The translations under genes were made by a program, and so were the position numbers. This document shows, one piece after another, positions 16,620 to 26,016 of a stretch of 64,000 nucleotides of DNA. The DNA comes from Balneola sp. GTDB lineage: Bacteria > Bacteroidota > Rhodothermia > Balneolales > Balneolaceae. The notes under the pieces were generated by a model. The model searched no databases. It was not told where the DNA came from and worked only from the letters and a program-made list of their open reading frames with translations. The DNA is taken from contig NZQV01000018.1 in NCBI GenBank assembly GCA_002696035.1, positions 167,633 to 231,632 of the forward strand, written 5' to 3'. Position 1 is the first letter of the stretch, and every line of letters begins with the position of its first letter.

Positions 16620-18341
16620 ATGAAGCTTTCAACATTTTTTACGTGTAGCGTAGTTTTTATTACTCTTATGCTGTTCTCCGGCACATTGCACGCTCAGGAT
16701 ACGGAGAATCAACAACAACGCAGTTCAGCAACTTCTCCTTTAGATCTGAATTTCGACTTTAACTCCCTGCTTGGTGGCTATTACTACCAGGATGCTCTTC
16801 TTTCTATTCTGGGAGATGAACTGGCGGGCATGGAATCTATTGACAGGGAAACATACCAGCTTGGTCCCAACGATGTAATATCTATACGCATTACCGGAAA
16901 TCAGCAAATTTTAATGCGCGGACTTTTTGTTAATACCCAGGGTGATGTCGTGCTTCCGGTTATTGGCAACGTCAATCTCTCAGGACAAACTATTACACAG
17001 GCTGAAGAAACCCTTAAAAAAGTCACCTCTGAAACCTTTCGCGATCCGGAAGTATCAGTAACTTTAGAATACGCAAAACCGGTGGTGTACTTTGTAAATG
17101 GTGATATCCCCTATCCCGGAAAATTCACCCTGCCCCCACAAACCCGTGTGGATCAAGCTATCTACCCTGCCATTGTAGAAAGTGGCTCCGGCAATCAAAA
17201 GAATTTACGAACCAGTGAACTTTTAAATCAGTCTGCCTATTCATACCGTAATATCCTGATCAAGCATCAGGATGGAACTTCAAGCCGGGCCGACCTTGTC
17301 TCCTATTTCAAGACCGGCAAGCTCGAGGATAACCCAATCATCCGAAGTGGTGATCAGGTTTCATTGAAGCGGCTCACAAACCGAAGTCCAAAGGTTAGCA
17401 TTTCAGGCGCAGTAAATTCCAGTGCCGAGCTTGAATATTCCAACAGTGACACCCCCTCTTTATTGATAGAGATCGCAGGCGGTCTGACCAATGATGCCGA
17501 TTCTTCCAAATTATACATCTACCGGCGAGCCCAAAATGAAACCAGTCGTATTGAGCTAAGCAGAAATGAATGGGATTCTTTCACAGTCCAACCCAACGAC
17601 CGTATAGTGGTACCGGAACTTCCCCTGAGTAATCAAGCCGCTTCAGCATGGATCACCGGCGAAGTAAACATGCCCGGTAATTTCCCTATTGAAAGTGGCG
17701 AAACCACGGCACTTGAGCTGTTGGATATTGCCGGCGAATTAACGTCACAAGCCTTGCCATCTGCTGCATACATGATCCGTGCCGGGTCCCCTGAGAATGA
17801 GATCCCCAACAAATTCAATTCCGACTTACTTAAGCGTACCTCCGATCAGCTTGCACAGGGATTTGAGTATTTGGATCTGGAAACACAGGTAAGCCGAAAC
17901 AAAGTTTTTATTGACCTGAACGATGAGGATCAGCTTTCGAAAGTAAAGATCTATGACGGCGATCGTATTTTTGTGCCACGCGATGAAGAAACCATCTTCG
18001 TTTTTGGTCAGGTAAATAACCCCGGTTACTACCCATTTACCGATCCTAATGAATCAGTTACAGATTACATACAACGCGCCGGAGGCTTTGCCCTTTCTGC
18101 CGATCAGGAACGAATTTTCATCATCAAAGCAGGCAGTGGCACCTGGTACAGGCCTCAGGAAACGGAACTTCAGTCAGGTGATCGTATTTTCATTGACCGG
18201 ATTCCTTATGATGAGTTGAATGCCAGACGTACATATGAAGTACAAAAAGAACAGATCAAGAATACCCGCATTCAGCTTATTCTCACAGGGATCTCAACCA
18301 TTACCGGAATTATTACTACGTATGTAGCTATTACCCGGTAA
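16620..18341 (+). CDS. Polysaccharide export protein with SLBB repeats (Wza-like)
   Basis: A 573-residue outer-membrane or periplasmic capsule/exopolysaccharide export protein. The signal peptide ends TLHAQ. A Poly_export domain at about 80-160 has YQLGPNDVISIRITGNQQI and GDVVLPVIGNVNLSGQTITQAE. Several SLBB units follow (VYFVNGDIPYPGKFTLPPQT; VSISGAVNSSAELEYS; AWITGEVNMPGNFPIESGE; IFVFGQVNNPGYYPFTDP). A hydrophobic C-terminal helix (LILTGISTITGIITTYVAI) could cross the outer membrane as in Wza. It heads the polysaccharide locus and, with the Wzz-like protein, suggests Wzy-dependent assembly. At 573 residues it is longer than E. coli Wza, owing to extra SLBB units. Confidence 0.9.
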   Translation: MKLSTFFTCSVVFITLMLFSGTLHAQDTENQQQRSSATSPLDLNFDFNSLLGGYYYQDALLSILGDELAGMESIDRETYQLGPNDVISIRITGNQQILMRGLFVNTQGDVVLPVIGNVNLSGQTITQAEETLKKVTSETFRDPEVSVTLEYAKPVVYFVNGDIPYPGKFTLPPQTRVDQAIYPAIVESGSGNQKNLRTSELLNQSAYSYRNILIKHQDGTSSRADLVSYFKTGKLEDNPIIRSGDQVSLKRLTNRSPKVSISGAVNSSAELEYSNSDTPSLLIEIAGGLTNDADSSKLYIYRRAQNETSRIELSRNEWDSFTVQPNDRIVVPELPLSNQAASAWITGEVNMPGNFPIESGETTALELLDIAGELTSQALPSAAYMIRAGSPENEIPNKFNSDLLKRTSDQLAQGFEYLDLETQVSRNKVFIDLNDEDQLSKVKIYDGDRIFVPRDEETIFVFGQVNNPGYYPFTDPNESVTDYIQRAGGFALSADQERIFIIKAGSGTWYRPQETELQSGDRIFIDRIPYDELNARRTYEVQKEQIKNTRIQLILTGISTITGIITTYVAITR

Positions 18342-18345
18342 AGCT

Positions 18346-19602
18346 CTAAGCTGTTTTCGGGTCCATAGAAAAATCCCAACCCGAAAGCAGCTTTTTATGG
18401 GCTAAGATTAGCCCGATGTTTAGCATTAAGATACTGTCAAATAAGCCTCCTCCATAAAATTGGTAGAATAGTACGTATCCGCAGAAAGATGAAAACAGCG
18501 TCACAGAGATTATTTTATCAATTGTTGAGTCGGATTTTTTAATATTCCCAAAAGCATCCCGAAATAAGAAAAATACGATCACGCCAAAAATGAAGAACCC
18601 TTGCATTCCAAGTTCTGACAAGATCGTATAGGTAATATTATGTGGTTCAATTACTCCAATAGTTTGCTGTGGACTATAATAGTCTGTGAAATGATTACCA
18701 AACGCATCAAATCCTATTCCTAACCCATAGGAATCAATAAACATTTTGATGCTTGCCAATCCTAGTAAAACCCTAATTCCAGAAGAGGCATCTCCTATAC
18801 CTGAAAGCAAGCTAATAATGCGTTCTGAATATGAAAACATGGTCAGCCTTAAACTTGGTATCGCGAATACTATAACTATAGCTATCAACCCTAAAATTAA
18901 AAAAGGCTTGAATCTTCTGAAGAAGTAAATACAAAGAGCACAAATCACCACAACTGCTAAAAAGCCACTACGTGAATATGATGTTATAATTCCTCCTAGA
19001 ATAGCTAAGAATATAAATCCTCCTACCACCCGATATTTCATATCTAATCGGGAATTCATCACGGCAAATCCAAATGAGAGCGGTAAAAACAGGGAAGCAG
19101 CAAACCGGTTAGGATCAGTATAAATACCACCGGCAGCGGATCGTGTAATACTGGCACCTTGGCTTAAGAAATTCTGTATAACCGTTTGAGGATTAAAAAG
19201 ACTTTCAGCAACAGATACCATTGATAGTGCGATACAAATTAAACTCCCTAGAATGAGCCCTTTTAGTATCTGTTTTTGAGAAATAACGAGGTTTGTTATC
19301 AGACCAACAAATAAAAGAAGTACCAAGAACCTAATACCGTTAAAAAAACCATTCGTACGGTCTTCGCTGTAAATCAGCGATAGAAATATCAATCCAGAAA
19401 AAATGATTAGCGGAATAGCATAATCATTATAGTATATCTGAAAATCATCACTGAAAATTTTATACCCAACAAAGATCAAAAAAGAAAAAATCAGGATAAC
19501 CTGAAATAAACTCACCGGTGAATTCTCGCTATTAAGTACTGCCAGAATACCTCCCAGGAATACCCCTGAAATGAGCAGATATAAAAGTGCTCCATTTTTC
19601 AT
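18346..19602 (-). CDS. O-antigen ligase/polymerase family membrane protein (Wzy/WaaL-like)
   Basis: A 418-residue polytopic inner-membrane protein with about 11 hydrophobic segments. The Wzy_C-type core lies near 200-345: GGIITSYSRSGFLAVVVICA, then a periplasmic loop (ASIKMFIDSYGLGIGFDAFG) with IEPHNITYTILSELG. The SRSG and PHN-Y-I-LSELG motifs are typical of O-antigen ligases and exopolysaccharide polymerases. Beside export, chain-length and flippase genes, polymerisation of the repeat unit is the likelier role. The gene is noticeably A/T-rich and convergent with the SLBB gene, 4 bases apart. Confidence 0.85.
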   Translation of the reverse strand: MKNGALLYLLISGVFLGGILAVLNSENSPVSLFQVILIFSFLIFVGYKIFSDDFQIYYNDYAIPLIIFSGLIFLSLIYSEDRTNGFFNGIRFLVLLLFVGLITNLVISQKQILKGLILGSLICIALSMVSVAESLFNPQTVIQNFLSQGASITRSAAGGIYTDPNRFAASLFLPLSFGFAVMNSRLDMKYRVVGGFIFLAILGGIITSYSRSGFLAVVVICALCIYFFRRFKPFLILGLIAIVIVFAIPSLRLTMFSYSERIISLLSGIGDASSGIRVLLGLASIKMFIDSYGLGIGFDAFGNHFTDYYSPQQTIGVIEPHNITYTILSELGMQGFFIFGVIVFFLFRDAFGNIKKSDSTIDKIISVTLFSSFCGYVLFYQFYGGGLFDSILMLNIGLILAHKKLLSGWDFSMDPKTA

Positions 19603-19648
19603 TCAGTCATCCATTTTGGATAATAGCGTCCTAATTCTACAGAACAAG

Positions 19649-20854
19649 TTAATTATTGGATTTAGAAAAGGATGTAAATCTAAGCTCTTCTTTAAGACGA
19701 TCCATTTTCTGATTATACTCTGAATCCCCATTTTCTCTTAGCTCTCTAAGGAAAACAACAAACAAGGATAGAAACACAGCAAAGAAAAATCCTCCTAAAA
19801 CAATAAAAGCTCTTTTGGGGGAATGTTTATAGGTTGGCAAATCAGGACTGTCAATTACTCGTATTCCACTACTGTTGTTCGCAACATATAATCTCTGCTG
19901 TTCTAACTGAGGAACCAAAAATTCATAAATGGTATTTTGAATTTCGACTTCTCGGAATAAGCGAGTATAGCGAAGCATTAGATCCGGCATATCAAATAAT
20001 GAATAAAAAGCATCGTTATCTTTTGCTAAGTTTTCGCTCTCTTGGATCATATTCTCATAAGCTCTTTGCAAGGCTAAAATCTCCTGTTTTTTTTGAGCTA
20101 TCTGATTAGAATTCTTTTCTAACCGATCTTCCATCACCTCAAGCTCTATCTCCTCCTGAATAATCGTAGATTTAAGCTGTCCCAAATTTGATATTAAAGC
20201 TCCAAGTTGACTCGATATTTCTAAAATCCCATATTCTTTCTGAAAAGCGTTTAAAGCCATTTCAGCTTTTCTTAAATTAATTTCATTTTGCTGAAAACGC
20301 TGTTCTATAATTTGCAAATTTTCTTGAGACCCCTCCAAATTAATCTCTTCCATTCTATTCTGTAGCTCTGCCAAAATAAATTGGTTCATCTCTTGAGCTC
20401 GCTTTGGTTCTTTATCAATAACTCCAATTTTAACGGATACAATTGGATTAAAACCAAAACCACCCTCACGTACCTCTTCAATTTCAATAACACCGTTCAG
20501 CGTTTGATACAAGGCTTCTTTGATATTTGTACCATAGACTTCTGCAAGGTTAAACTCCTCAATTAATTCATCCTTTAATCCTTGGCTATTTAGAATAATA
20601 AGCATGGTTTCGCCGCCAACTTTAGATTGGCTAGTTCCTATCGATCCAATATTCTGAAGCAACCCTCCGAAACTCCCAATACTTTCTCTTGTTTGCACAA
20701 TTTCGGAAGAAGAGTGGTACTTTTGGGGCCACAGTAAACTAATAACTAAGGCAAGAATAGAAATCCCTATTACCGTTTTAAGAATAAATATTTTATGCTT
20801 GGCAAGAATAATCAGTAAATCAAAAAAACTGGTGGTGTTGCTTTTATGCTCCAA
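19649..20854 (-). CDS. Wzz-type polysaccharide chain-length/co-polymerase protein
   Basis: A 401-residue inner-membrane protein with a helix near each end (KHKIFILKTVIGISILALVI at about 14-34 and KRAFIVLGGFFFAVFLSLFV at about 350-370) around a large periplasmic coiled-coil region. The Wzz signature is visible: YHSSSEIVQTRESIG after helix 1, the heptad-rich middle (LRKAEMALNAFQKEYG, EIELEVMEDRLEKNSNQIAQ), and the proline-rich IDSPDLPTYKHSPKR before helix 2. It has no C-terminal kinase domain, so it is a Wzz-like rather than a Wzc-like protein. It sets chain length with the polymerase encoded 46 bases downstream. Confidence 0.88.
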   Translation of the reverse strand: MEHKSNTTSFFDLLIILAKHKIFILKTVIGISILALVISLLWPQKYHSSSEIVQTRESIGSFGGLLQNIGSIGTSQSKVGGETMLIILNSQGLKDELIEEFNLAEVYGTNIKEALYQTLNGVIEIEEVREGGFGFNPIVSVKIGVIDKEPKRAQEMNQFILAELQNRMEEINLEGSQENLQIIEQRFQQNEINLRKAEMALNAFQKEYGILEISSQLGALISNLGQLKSTIIQEEIELEVMEDRLEKNSNQIAQKKQEILALQRAYENMIQESENLAKDNDAFYSLFDMPDLMLRYTRLFREVEIQNTIYEFLVPQLEQQRLYVANNSSGIRVIDSPDLPTYKHSPKRAFIVLGGFFFAVFLSLFVVFLRELRENGDSEYNQKMDRLKEELRFTSFSKSNN

Positions 20855-21007
20855 AATAGGTCTTTACTAGTTTTATGGTGCGTTGTATACTAACTAAAGT
20901 TAAGCTTGTACGATCTACCTTCAAAATTAAACTCACGGTAACCGTTTTCTATGTGTATCATCATTTTTTACAGCTTTAAGTAGAACTTATTAAAACGTAA
21001 CAATTAG

Positions 21008-22165
21008 TTGGCTATACAGATAGTTTCCCATATTTATCCTACAAAGCATGATCCAAGTAGTGGCATATTCATTCAAAGAGAAGCACACTTGGTACAAGTT
21101 TTTTCAGAAATTGAATTACATATCCCATCAGTTATAGCCACACCTTTTCAAAGTCAGTTCTACAGATCTCATCGTCCCGTTGAGGAAAACTTCCCTGTTC
21201 ATAGATTTAAATATTTATCGATTCCAAAACGGAAATTCCCAAAATTAACTCAAAAATTTCTTTCTTCAGGGTTATTACACTCTCTTCAGAATTCAAATAC
21301 CTCTCTTGTGCATCTTCATTGGCTTTTTCCGGGAGCGCTCTCTGCTCCAGCACTAAAAAAAGCTGGATACAAAGTAGTGTTGACTATTCATGGTGGAGAC
21401 TGGTACTCGAATGTTATAAAGAATAAGCTAAATGATATATTAGAAAAAAGTCTTCATGCTTGTGATCATATCATAACAGTTGGAAAGCAACTTAAAAGCG
21501 ACATTATTTCTGTTTATCCAACCCTGTCTGATAAAATAACTCATGTTCCTCATGCTATTGATACCCAAAAATTTCTCCCCTCTGAATCAAAGGTAGAATC
21601 TCAAAATCAATTAGGTTGGAATACCTCCAAAATCCATATCTTAAGTGTTGGCAATTTATTTAAAGTAAAAGGGGTAGATCTTTTAATTGAGGCTTTCTCG
21701 CATTTAACCAATAAAGGTGATCTTCACTTGCATTTGGTGACTCCCAGAAAAGATCATAAGCTAATGGAACAAGTTTATTCGTTTATAAAAAATCACAGCT
21801 TGGGAAATAAGATTACCTTTTATGAAAGTATGTCGGAAGATGAGCTCATCCCCTTTTACCAAGCAGCAGATTTATTTGTCTCAGCCAGTTTAAAGGAAGG
21901 TTTCGGTCTTGCCATTGCGGAGGCTGCTGCTTGTGGCACTCCTGTGTTAGCTACTAGATCTGGTGGTCCGGAAGAAATCATCACTCCAGCTCTTGGACAA
22001 CTAATAGAACCGGGAAACGCTGATTTATTAGCAACATCAATTGCTCAGATATTATCAAATATTGACCATTTTGATAGTCAGGAAATGCATAAAGCAATAA
22101 AATCCAGATTTAGTATTGAGCAAAAGATTGATTCCCTAAGATCTATTTATAGATCCTACTCGTAA
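21008..22165 (+). CDS. Glycosyltransferase family 4
   Basis: A 385-residue cytosolic GT-B enzyme that adds a sugar to the growing lipid-linked repeat unit. The start is TTG at 21008 (AIQIVSHIYPTKHDPSSGIF), the family-typical opening. The N-terminal half has TIHGGDWYSN; the C-terminal half has LSVGNLFKVKGVDLLIEAF and the donor-binding stretch ASLKEGFGLAIAEAAACGTP followed by TRSGGPEEII. The EGFGLAIAEA motif holds the E-x7-E signature of retaining GT4 enzymes. Donor and acceptor are not deducible. It begins a plus-strand operon with the flippase (2-base gap) and an AsnB-like gene. Confidence 0.9.
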   Translation: MAIQIVSHIYPTKHDPSSGIFIQREAHLVQVFSEIELHIPSVIATPFQSQFYRSHRPVEENFPVHRFKYLSIPKRKFPKLTQKFLSSGLLHSLQNSNTSLVHLHWLFPGALSAPALKKAGYKVVLTIHGGDWYSNVIKNKLNDILEKSLHACDHIITVGKQLKSDIISVYPTLSDKITHVPHAIDTQKFLPSESKVESQNQLGWNTSKIHILSVGNLFKVKGVDLLIEAFSHLTNKGDLHLHLVTPRKDHKLMEQVYSFIKNHSLGNKITFYESMSEDELIPFYQAADLFVSASLKEGFGLAIAEAAACGTPVLATRSGGPEEIITPALGQLIEPGNADLLATSIAQILSNIDHFDSQEMHKAIKSRFSIEQKIDSLRSIYRSYS

Positions 22166-22167
22166 AT

Positions 22168-23430
22168 ATGAAGAACCCTTTTCTGAAAAAAGATTTTTAT
22201 AAAGATGTAGGTACCCTTATTGGCGGAACAGGAATTTCTCAGCTTATTCCCATAGCAGTTTCTCCGATTCTGACACGTATTTACACACCAGAAGATTTCG
22301 GGGTTTTGGCATTTTTCATGGCCTTTACCTCAATTTTAGGGGTAGTAGCCACTGGACGATATGAGATGGCCATCCTTATGCCCAAAACTGACAACAATGC
22401 AAAAAATTTAGGCGCCTTATCTTTTTTTATAGCTACAATAATTTCCTTAGCCACATTGATCATATTTCTTCTGTATGGACATCAAATTCTTACCTTTCTG
22501 AATTTCGGAATCTATACTTATTTGATCTTTTTAATTCCAATAGGAATCTTTGCAAAATCCATCTTCCAAATATTTACCTACACACTAAACAGAGTAAAGC
22601 ACTATAAAGCTATTGCAGGATCTAAAATTACTCGATCCATTGGAGGTTCAGGTATCCAGCTTGGGTTAGGTTTTTTAAGTTTTTCATCTTTAGGATTGGT
22701 TTTAGGGAAGTTGATTGGAGAAATACTTGGCTGCCTCTACGGCTTTTGGATTACGATTAGACATAAGCAGTATAAAAACGAAAAAATTAATTGGACCAAG
22801 ATTCAGAAGCTGTCTAAAGACTATAAAGAATTTCCCAAATATAATGCACCTCATGCCTTCACCAATACAGCTTCAAGCAATTTACCTAATATTTTATTGG
22901 CATCGCTATTTTCCTCTTCCATAGCAGGATTTTACAGCTTGAGTCACAGGGTTTGTTTTGCTCCAATTCAACTTATCTCCACTTCTGTTCAACAAGTCTA
23001 CAGCCGCTCAGTAACTGAGCGTTTTAATGAAGGCAAAGATATTTTTGAATACAGCAAGTCAGTATTTAAACAACTTTCATTACTTGCCATTATCCCCTTT
23101 ACTGCCTTACTAATTTTTGCTCCAAGCCTTTTTGAATTTATTTTTGGGGAAGAATGGAGAATTGCGGGGGTCTATTCTCAATTCTTGACACCTTTTCTTT
23201 ATTTAGTATTTGTAGTTTCTCCCATAACCTATCTTCCACTGTTACTTAATAAACAACGAAAAGCATTTGCCATCGATGTGGTCTACTTAATACTTCGTGT
23301 AAGTGCCCTGGGCCTAGGTTTTCTATTGGGTGATGCCTTATTGGCAATTATTTTATTTAGTGCAGTTGGTGTTATTATTCAGCTGTATCTATTATACTGG
23401 ATTCTTTCAATCGCTAAACAAGCTTCTTAA
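22168..23430 (+). CDS. Wzx-type polysaccharide flippase (MOP superfamily)
   Basis: A 420-residue inner-membrane protein with 12 or so hydrophobic segments and an N-terminus typical of Wzx/oligosaccharide flippases (GTGISQLIPIAVSPILTRIY, EDFGVLAFFMAFTSI, GRYEMAILMPK). The middle contains FPKYNAPHAFTNTASSNLPN and SIAGFYSLSHRVCFAPIQ; the later FIFGEEWRIAGVYSQ is also typical. It should flip the undecaprenyl-linked repeat unit to the periplasm for the polymerase encoded at 18346. Its stop codon TAA shares one base with the ATG of the next gene, so the two are translationally coupled. Confidence 0.9.
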   Translation: MKNPFLKKDFYKDVGTLIGGTGISQLIPIAVSPILTRIYTPEDFGVLAFFMAFTSILGVVATGRYEMAILMPKTDNNAKNLGALSFFIATIISLATLIIFLLYGHQILTFLNFGIYTYLIFLIPIGIFAKSIFQIFTYTLNRVKHYKAIAGSKITRSIGGSGIQLGLGFLSFSSLGLVLGKLIGEILGCLYGFWITIRHKQYKNEKINWTKIQKLSKDYKEFPKYNAPHAFTNTASSNLPNILLASLFSSSIAGFYSLSHRVCFAPIQLISTSVQQVYSRSVTERFNEGKDIFEYSKSVFKQLSLLAIIPFTALLIFAPSLFEFIFGEEWRIAGVYSQFLTPFLYLVFVVSPITYLPLLLNKQRKAFAIDVVYLILRVSALGLGFLLGDALLAIILFSAVGVIIQLYLLYWILSIAKQAS

Positions 23431-25151
23431 TGTCTGGACTTTACGGTTTCTTTTCCCCTAAAACTATTCCCTTCCAAAATAACTATCATCGTTTTTTTAG
23501 CTCCTCCTTAAATAATATTATCAACGAAGAATATACTAGTGGTTCATTTATTTATGGCAGAAGTGTAGTTAATAAATTTACTAACGATCGTTTCTTGCAT
23601 GAAGAGGATGACTTTATCATAGGAATAGAAGGACTCATCTATAATTTTAAAAACCCAAGAGTCGACATTCCAAGGGCATACAAGCAACAAGGGTTAGAAT
23701 TTATTGAAGACTTGCAAGGAGGCTTTTCCGGTTTTATTTATGATAAGAAAAATGGGAAAATTAGCTTATTTACAGATCCTCTCGCAACCAGATCCCTTTT
23801 TTACTATATAGATTCAAATAATCATTCTTTTTTCTTCGCTTCTGAACTTAAAGTATTAACAAGTCTATTAAATGATCTAAACATCAAAATTACGCCTGAT
23901 AATGATGGATTTAACGCGTTATTAACTTTTGGATATCTTTTAAATGAATCAACTTTGGTTGATAAAATTAAAAGGCTTAGAAATGCCACAATTTTAACTT
24001 ACGATCTGGAGTCGAATAATAGAAATTTCAAAAAGTATTTTAATTTTGAAATAAAGGAATCACCTATTGATAAAGAGAAAGCTGCTAAAAAGATTGATAC
24101 TTTATTACTTAAATCTGTAAAAGAGGAATGGGACAAAGATCTAAATGAACACAGATCTCATTTAACAACCTTAAGTGGCGGATTAGATGCGAGAGTAAAT
24201 ACACTATTAGCAAAAAAATTAGGCTATAAGGATATTCATGTATTGAATTTTTCCGAAAAAGGCACGCCCGATCACCATATAGCAAAGCAAATAGCTAAAG
24301 GTGAAAATATGAAGTATACCTTTTACCCACTTGACAAAGGGCATTACTTTATTGATTCATTAGAAGAGCTAGTTGCATCTAATGACGGAATGGTTACAGT
24401 AGCAGGAGCATCTCATATGTTTAAAGCTATTCAAACCATACCATTGGATAATTATGGGGGATTACATACTGGACAAATAGGCGGTACAGTATTTGGTTCT
24501 TTTACCCGTCCAAAATTTAATCTTCAAAAAGATATTGGAAAGTTAGGCTATGTAAATGATGAATCAGTTTTATCTCAAATAACCATTTTACCTGCCATTA
24601 AAGGTAAATACAAATCTTCTGTAGAGTTATTTGCCTTTGAACAGCGGCTTATTAATGGCACTTTAAATGGAGACAGACAAATATCGCATTATATCGACCT
24701 CCAATCTCCTTTTTATGATAAAACCATAATGAGCTTTTTTCTAAGCCTTCCACAAAAATTTAAGCTGAATAAAAATATTTATCTCTACTGGATCAGAGAA
24801 AAACATCCCTACATGTTCAATTATAAATGGGATGTAGCTGGAATAGCCCCAAAAAATAAATATCTAACTAACATAGCGAAGCTTATTAACAAACTAAGTG
24901 GATACGCAAAAAGATTTATTCTTCGAAAAGACCGTGCGGTAATGAACCCGTTCGATAATTGGTATCAAACTAACTCTCTGTTACAAGAGCAGATGACAGA
25001 AATTTATCAACAAAATTTACATCAGATTCCAGATACCTGGCTCAAACAGAATATTTCAGCCGTCTATGCTAATCATCAAACCCGAGGTAAATTTGCCGCC
25101 ATCACAGCAATTCTTGCTTATAAATTGCATTTCACAGATCCTGAGAAATAA
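23430..25151 (+). CDS. Asparagine-synthase-like protein with degenerate glutaminase domain
   Basis: A 573-residue AsnB-like protein. Residues about 1-210 resemble the class II glutamine amidotransferase half (EGLIYNFKNP, FIEDLQGGFSGFIYDKKNGK, FTDPLATRSLFYY). The protein opens MSGLYGFF, so the catalytic Cys2 of active enzymes (MCG) is absent and glutamine hydrolysis is not expected. The ATP-pyrophosphatase loop is kept as SGGLDAR (249-255). Related proteins with a dead glutaminase half use another amine source or make other amide bonds (beta-lactam synthetase and lasso-peptide cyclases are known cases). Overlap with the flippase gene suggests it modifies the polysaccharide, for example by amidating a uronic acid, but that is inference. 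It is A/T-rich like its neighbours. Confidence 0.82.
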   Translation: MSGLYGFFSPKTIPFQNNYHRFFSSSLNNIINEEYTSGSFIYGRSVVNKFTNDRFLHEEDDFIIGIEGLIYNFKNPRVDIPRAYKQQGLEFIEDLQGGFSGFIYDKKNGKISLFTDPLATRSLFYYIDSNNHSFFFASELKVLTSLLNDLNIKITPDNDGFNALLTFGYLLNESTLVDKIKRLRNATILTYDLESNNRNFKKYFNFEIKESPIDKEKAAKKIDTLLLKSVKEEWDKDLNEHRSHLTTLSGGLDARVNTLLAKKLGYKDIHVLNFSEKGTPDHHIAKQIAKGENMKYTFYPLDKGHYFIDSLEELVASNDGMVTVAGASHMFKAIQTIPLDNYGGLHTGQIGGTVFGSFTRPKFNLQKDIGKLGYVNDESVLSQITILPAIKGKYKSSVELFAFEQRLINGTLNGDRQISHYIDLQSPFYDKTIMSFFLSLPQKFKLNKNIYLYWIREKHPYMFNYKWDVAGIAPKNKYLTNIAKLINKLSGYAKRFILRKDRAVMNPFDNWYQTNSLLQEQMTEIYQQNLHQIPDTWLKQNISAVYANHQTRGKFAAITAILAYKLHFTDPEK

Positions 25152-25163
25152 TATTATTTCTCA
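25142..25163. repeat. Perfect 22-base palindrome covering two convergent stop codons
   Basis: TGAGAAATAAT (25142-25152) is followed directly by its reverse complement (25153-25163). Both convergent genes end in codons GAG AAA TAA two bases apart, which creates the palindrome. It has no T-run and a weak A/T stem, so it may be a poor bidirectional terminator or chance. Confidence 0.6.
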
Positions 25164-25966
25164 ATCAAAAGCTTTCGATACCACTTCTCACCAAACAACT
25201 TCCCTACAAAAAATCGAAACATTAAGTATCTGAGCTTAATCTTCATTTTTAACCAAAAGAGCAGCCCTTGCTCCTTAAACCGGCTATCATGTTTTTGATA
25301 TAAATATTTAGTTCCTCTCATCTTTTTTTCAAAATTCAGGCTGATCTGATTTATGGATCGAAATTCTTTACTTAAAACTTCATCCACATAATCGACGGTG
25401 TAATACTCAGAAAAACGGATAAGTAAATCATACTCTTGACTGGATGGAATCTGCTCATCAAAGCCATTTATTTTTTGTATTGTCTCGGCCTTAAAAAGCA
25501 TGGTTTCAATTCCAGATACTGCATAGTAACTCAACAAGTCCCGATAAATATTACCTTGTACCCGATTAAACTTCCTGATCAACTTTCCTGACCGTTCATC
25601 CAAAGCGTGGCTGGTTACCATTCCAAGCTTAGGATCTGCAGACTCTTTGAAACACTCCACTTGTTTAGAAATCTTTTCTGGAAAAAAAATATCATCATCA
25701 TCCAAAAAATTAATGTATATCCCTTTAGCTTTTTTAATACCCTGATTCCGAGAAAAACAACCTCCTTTGTTCACCTCATTTCTCAGCACTTGTATGTTTG
25801 GTTCTTTAGGTAGGTGGTTCTGAACATTTAATTCAGAAGCATCATCAACAACAATGATCTCAATATTAGGATAGGTTTGATTCAACACGGAGTCAACAGC
25901 CCGACGCACCAAATCGAGCCGATTATGCGTTGGAATTATTACGGATACGAGCGGAAAGTTCTCCAT
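25154..25966 (-). CDS. Glycosyltransferase family 2
   Basis: A 270-residue GT-A enzyme. The nucleotide-sugar motif is VSVIIPTHNRLDLVRRAVDS followed by IEIIVVDDAS, and the metal-binding region is NFLDDDDIFFPEKISKQVE. The acceptor side has SSQEYDLLIRFSEYY. No membrane helix is evident; the basic, aromatic C-terminus (LKMKIKLRYLMFRFFVGKLF) could bind the membrane. It likely adds one sugar of the repeat unit; the sugar is unknown. It is convergent with the AsnB-like gene, which ends 2 bases away, and divergent from the HTTM gene. Confidence 0.9.
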   Translation of the reverse strand: MENFPLVSVIIPTHNRLDLVRRAVDSVLNQTYPNIEIIVVDDASELNVQNHLPKEPNIQVLRNEVNKGGCFSRNQGIKKAKGIYINFLDDDDIFFPEKISKQVECFKESADPKLGMVTSHALDERSGKLIRKFNRVQGNIYRDLLSYYAVSGIETMLFKAETIQKINGFDEQIPSSQEYDLLIRFSEYYTVDYVDEVLSKEFRSINQISLNFEKKMRGTKYLYQKHDSRFKEQGLLFWLKMKIKLRYLMFRFFVGKLFGEKWYRKLLIEK

Positions 25967-26016
25967 ATTTTTGCTACCATTCAGGGCAGCAATTTTTTTA
26001 AATTAAAGATATTTGA

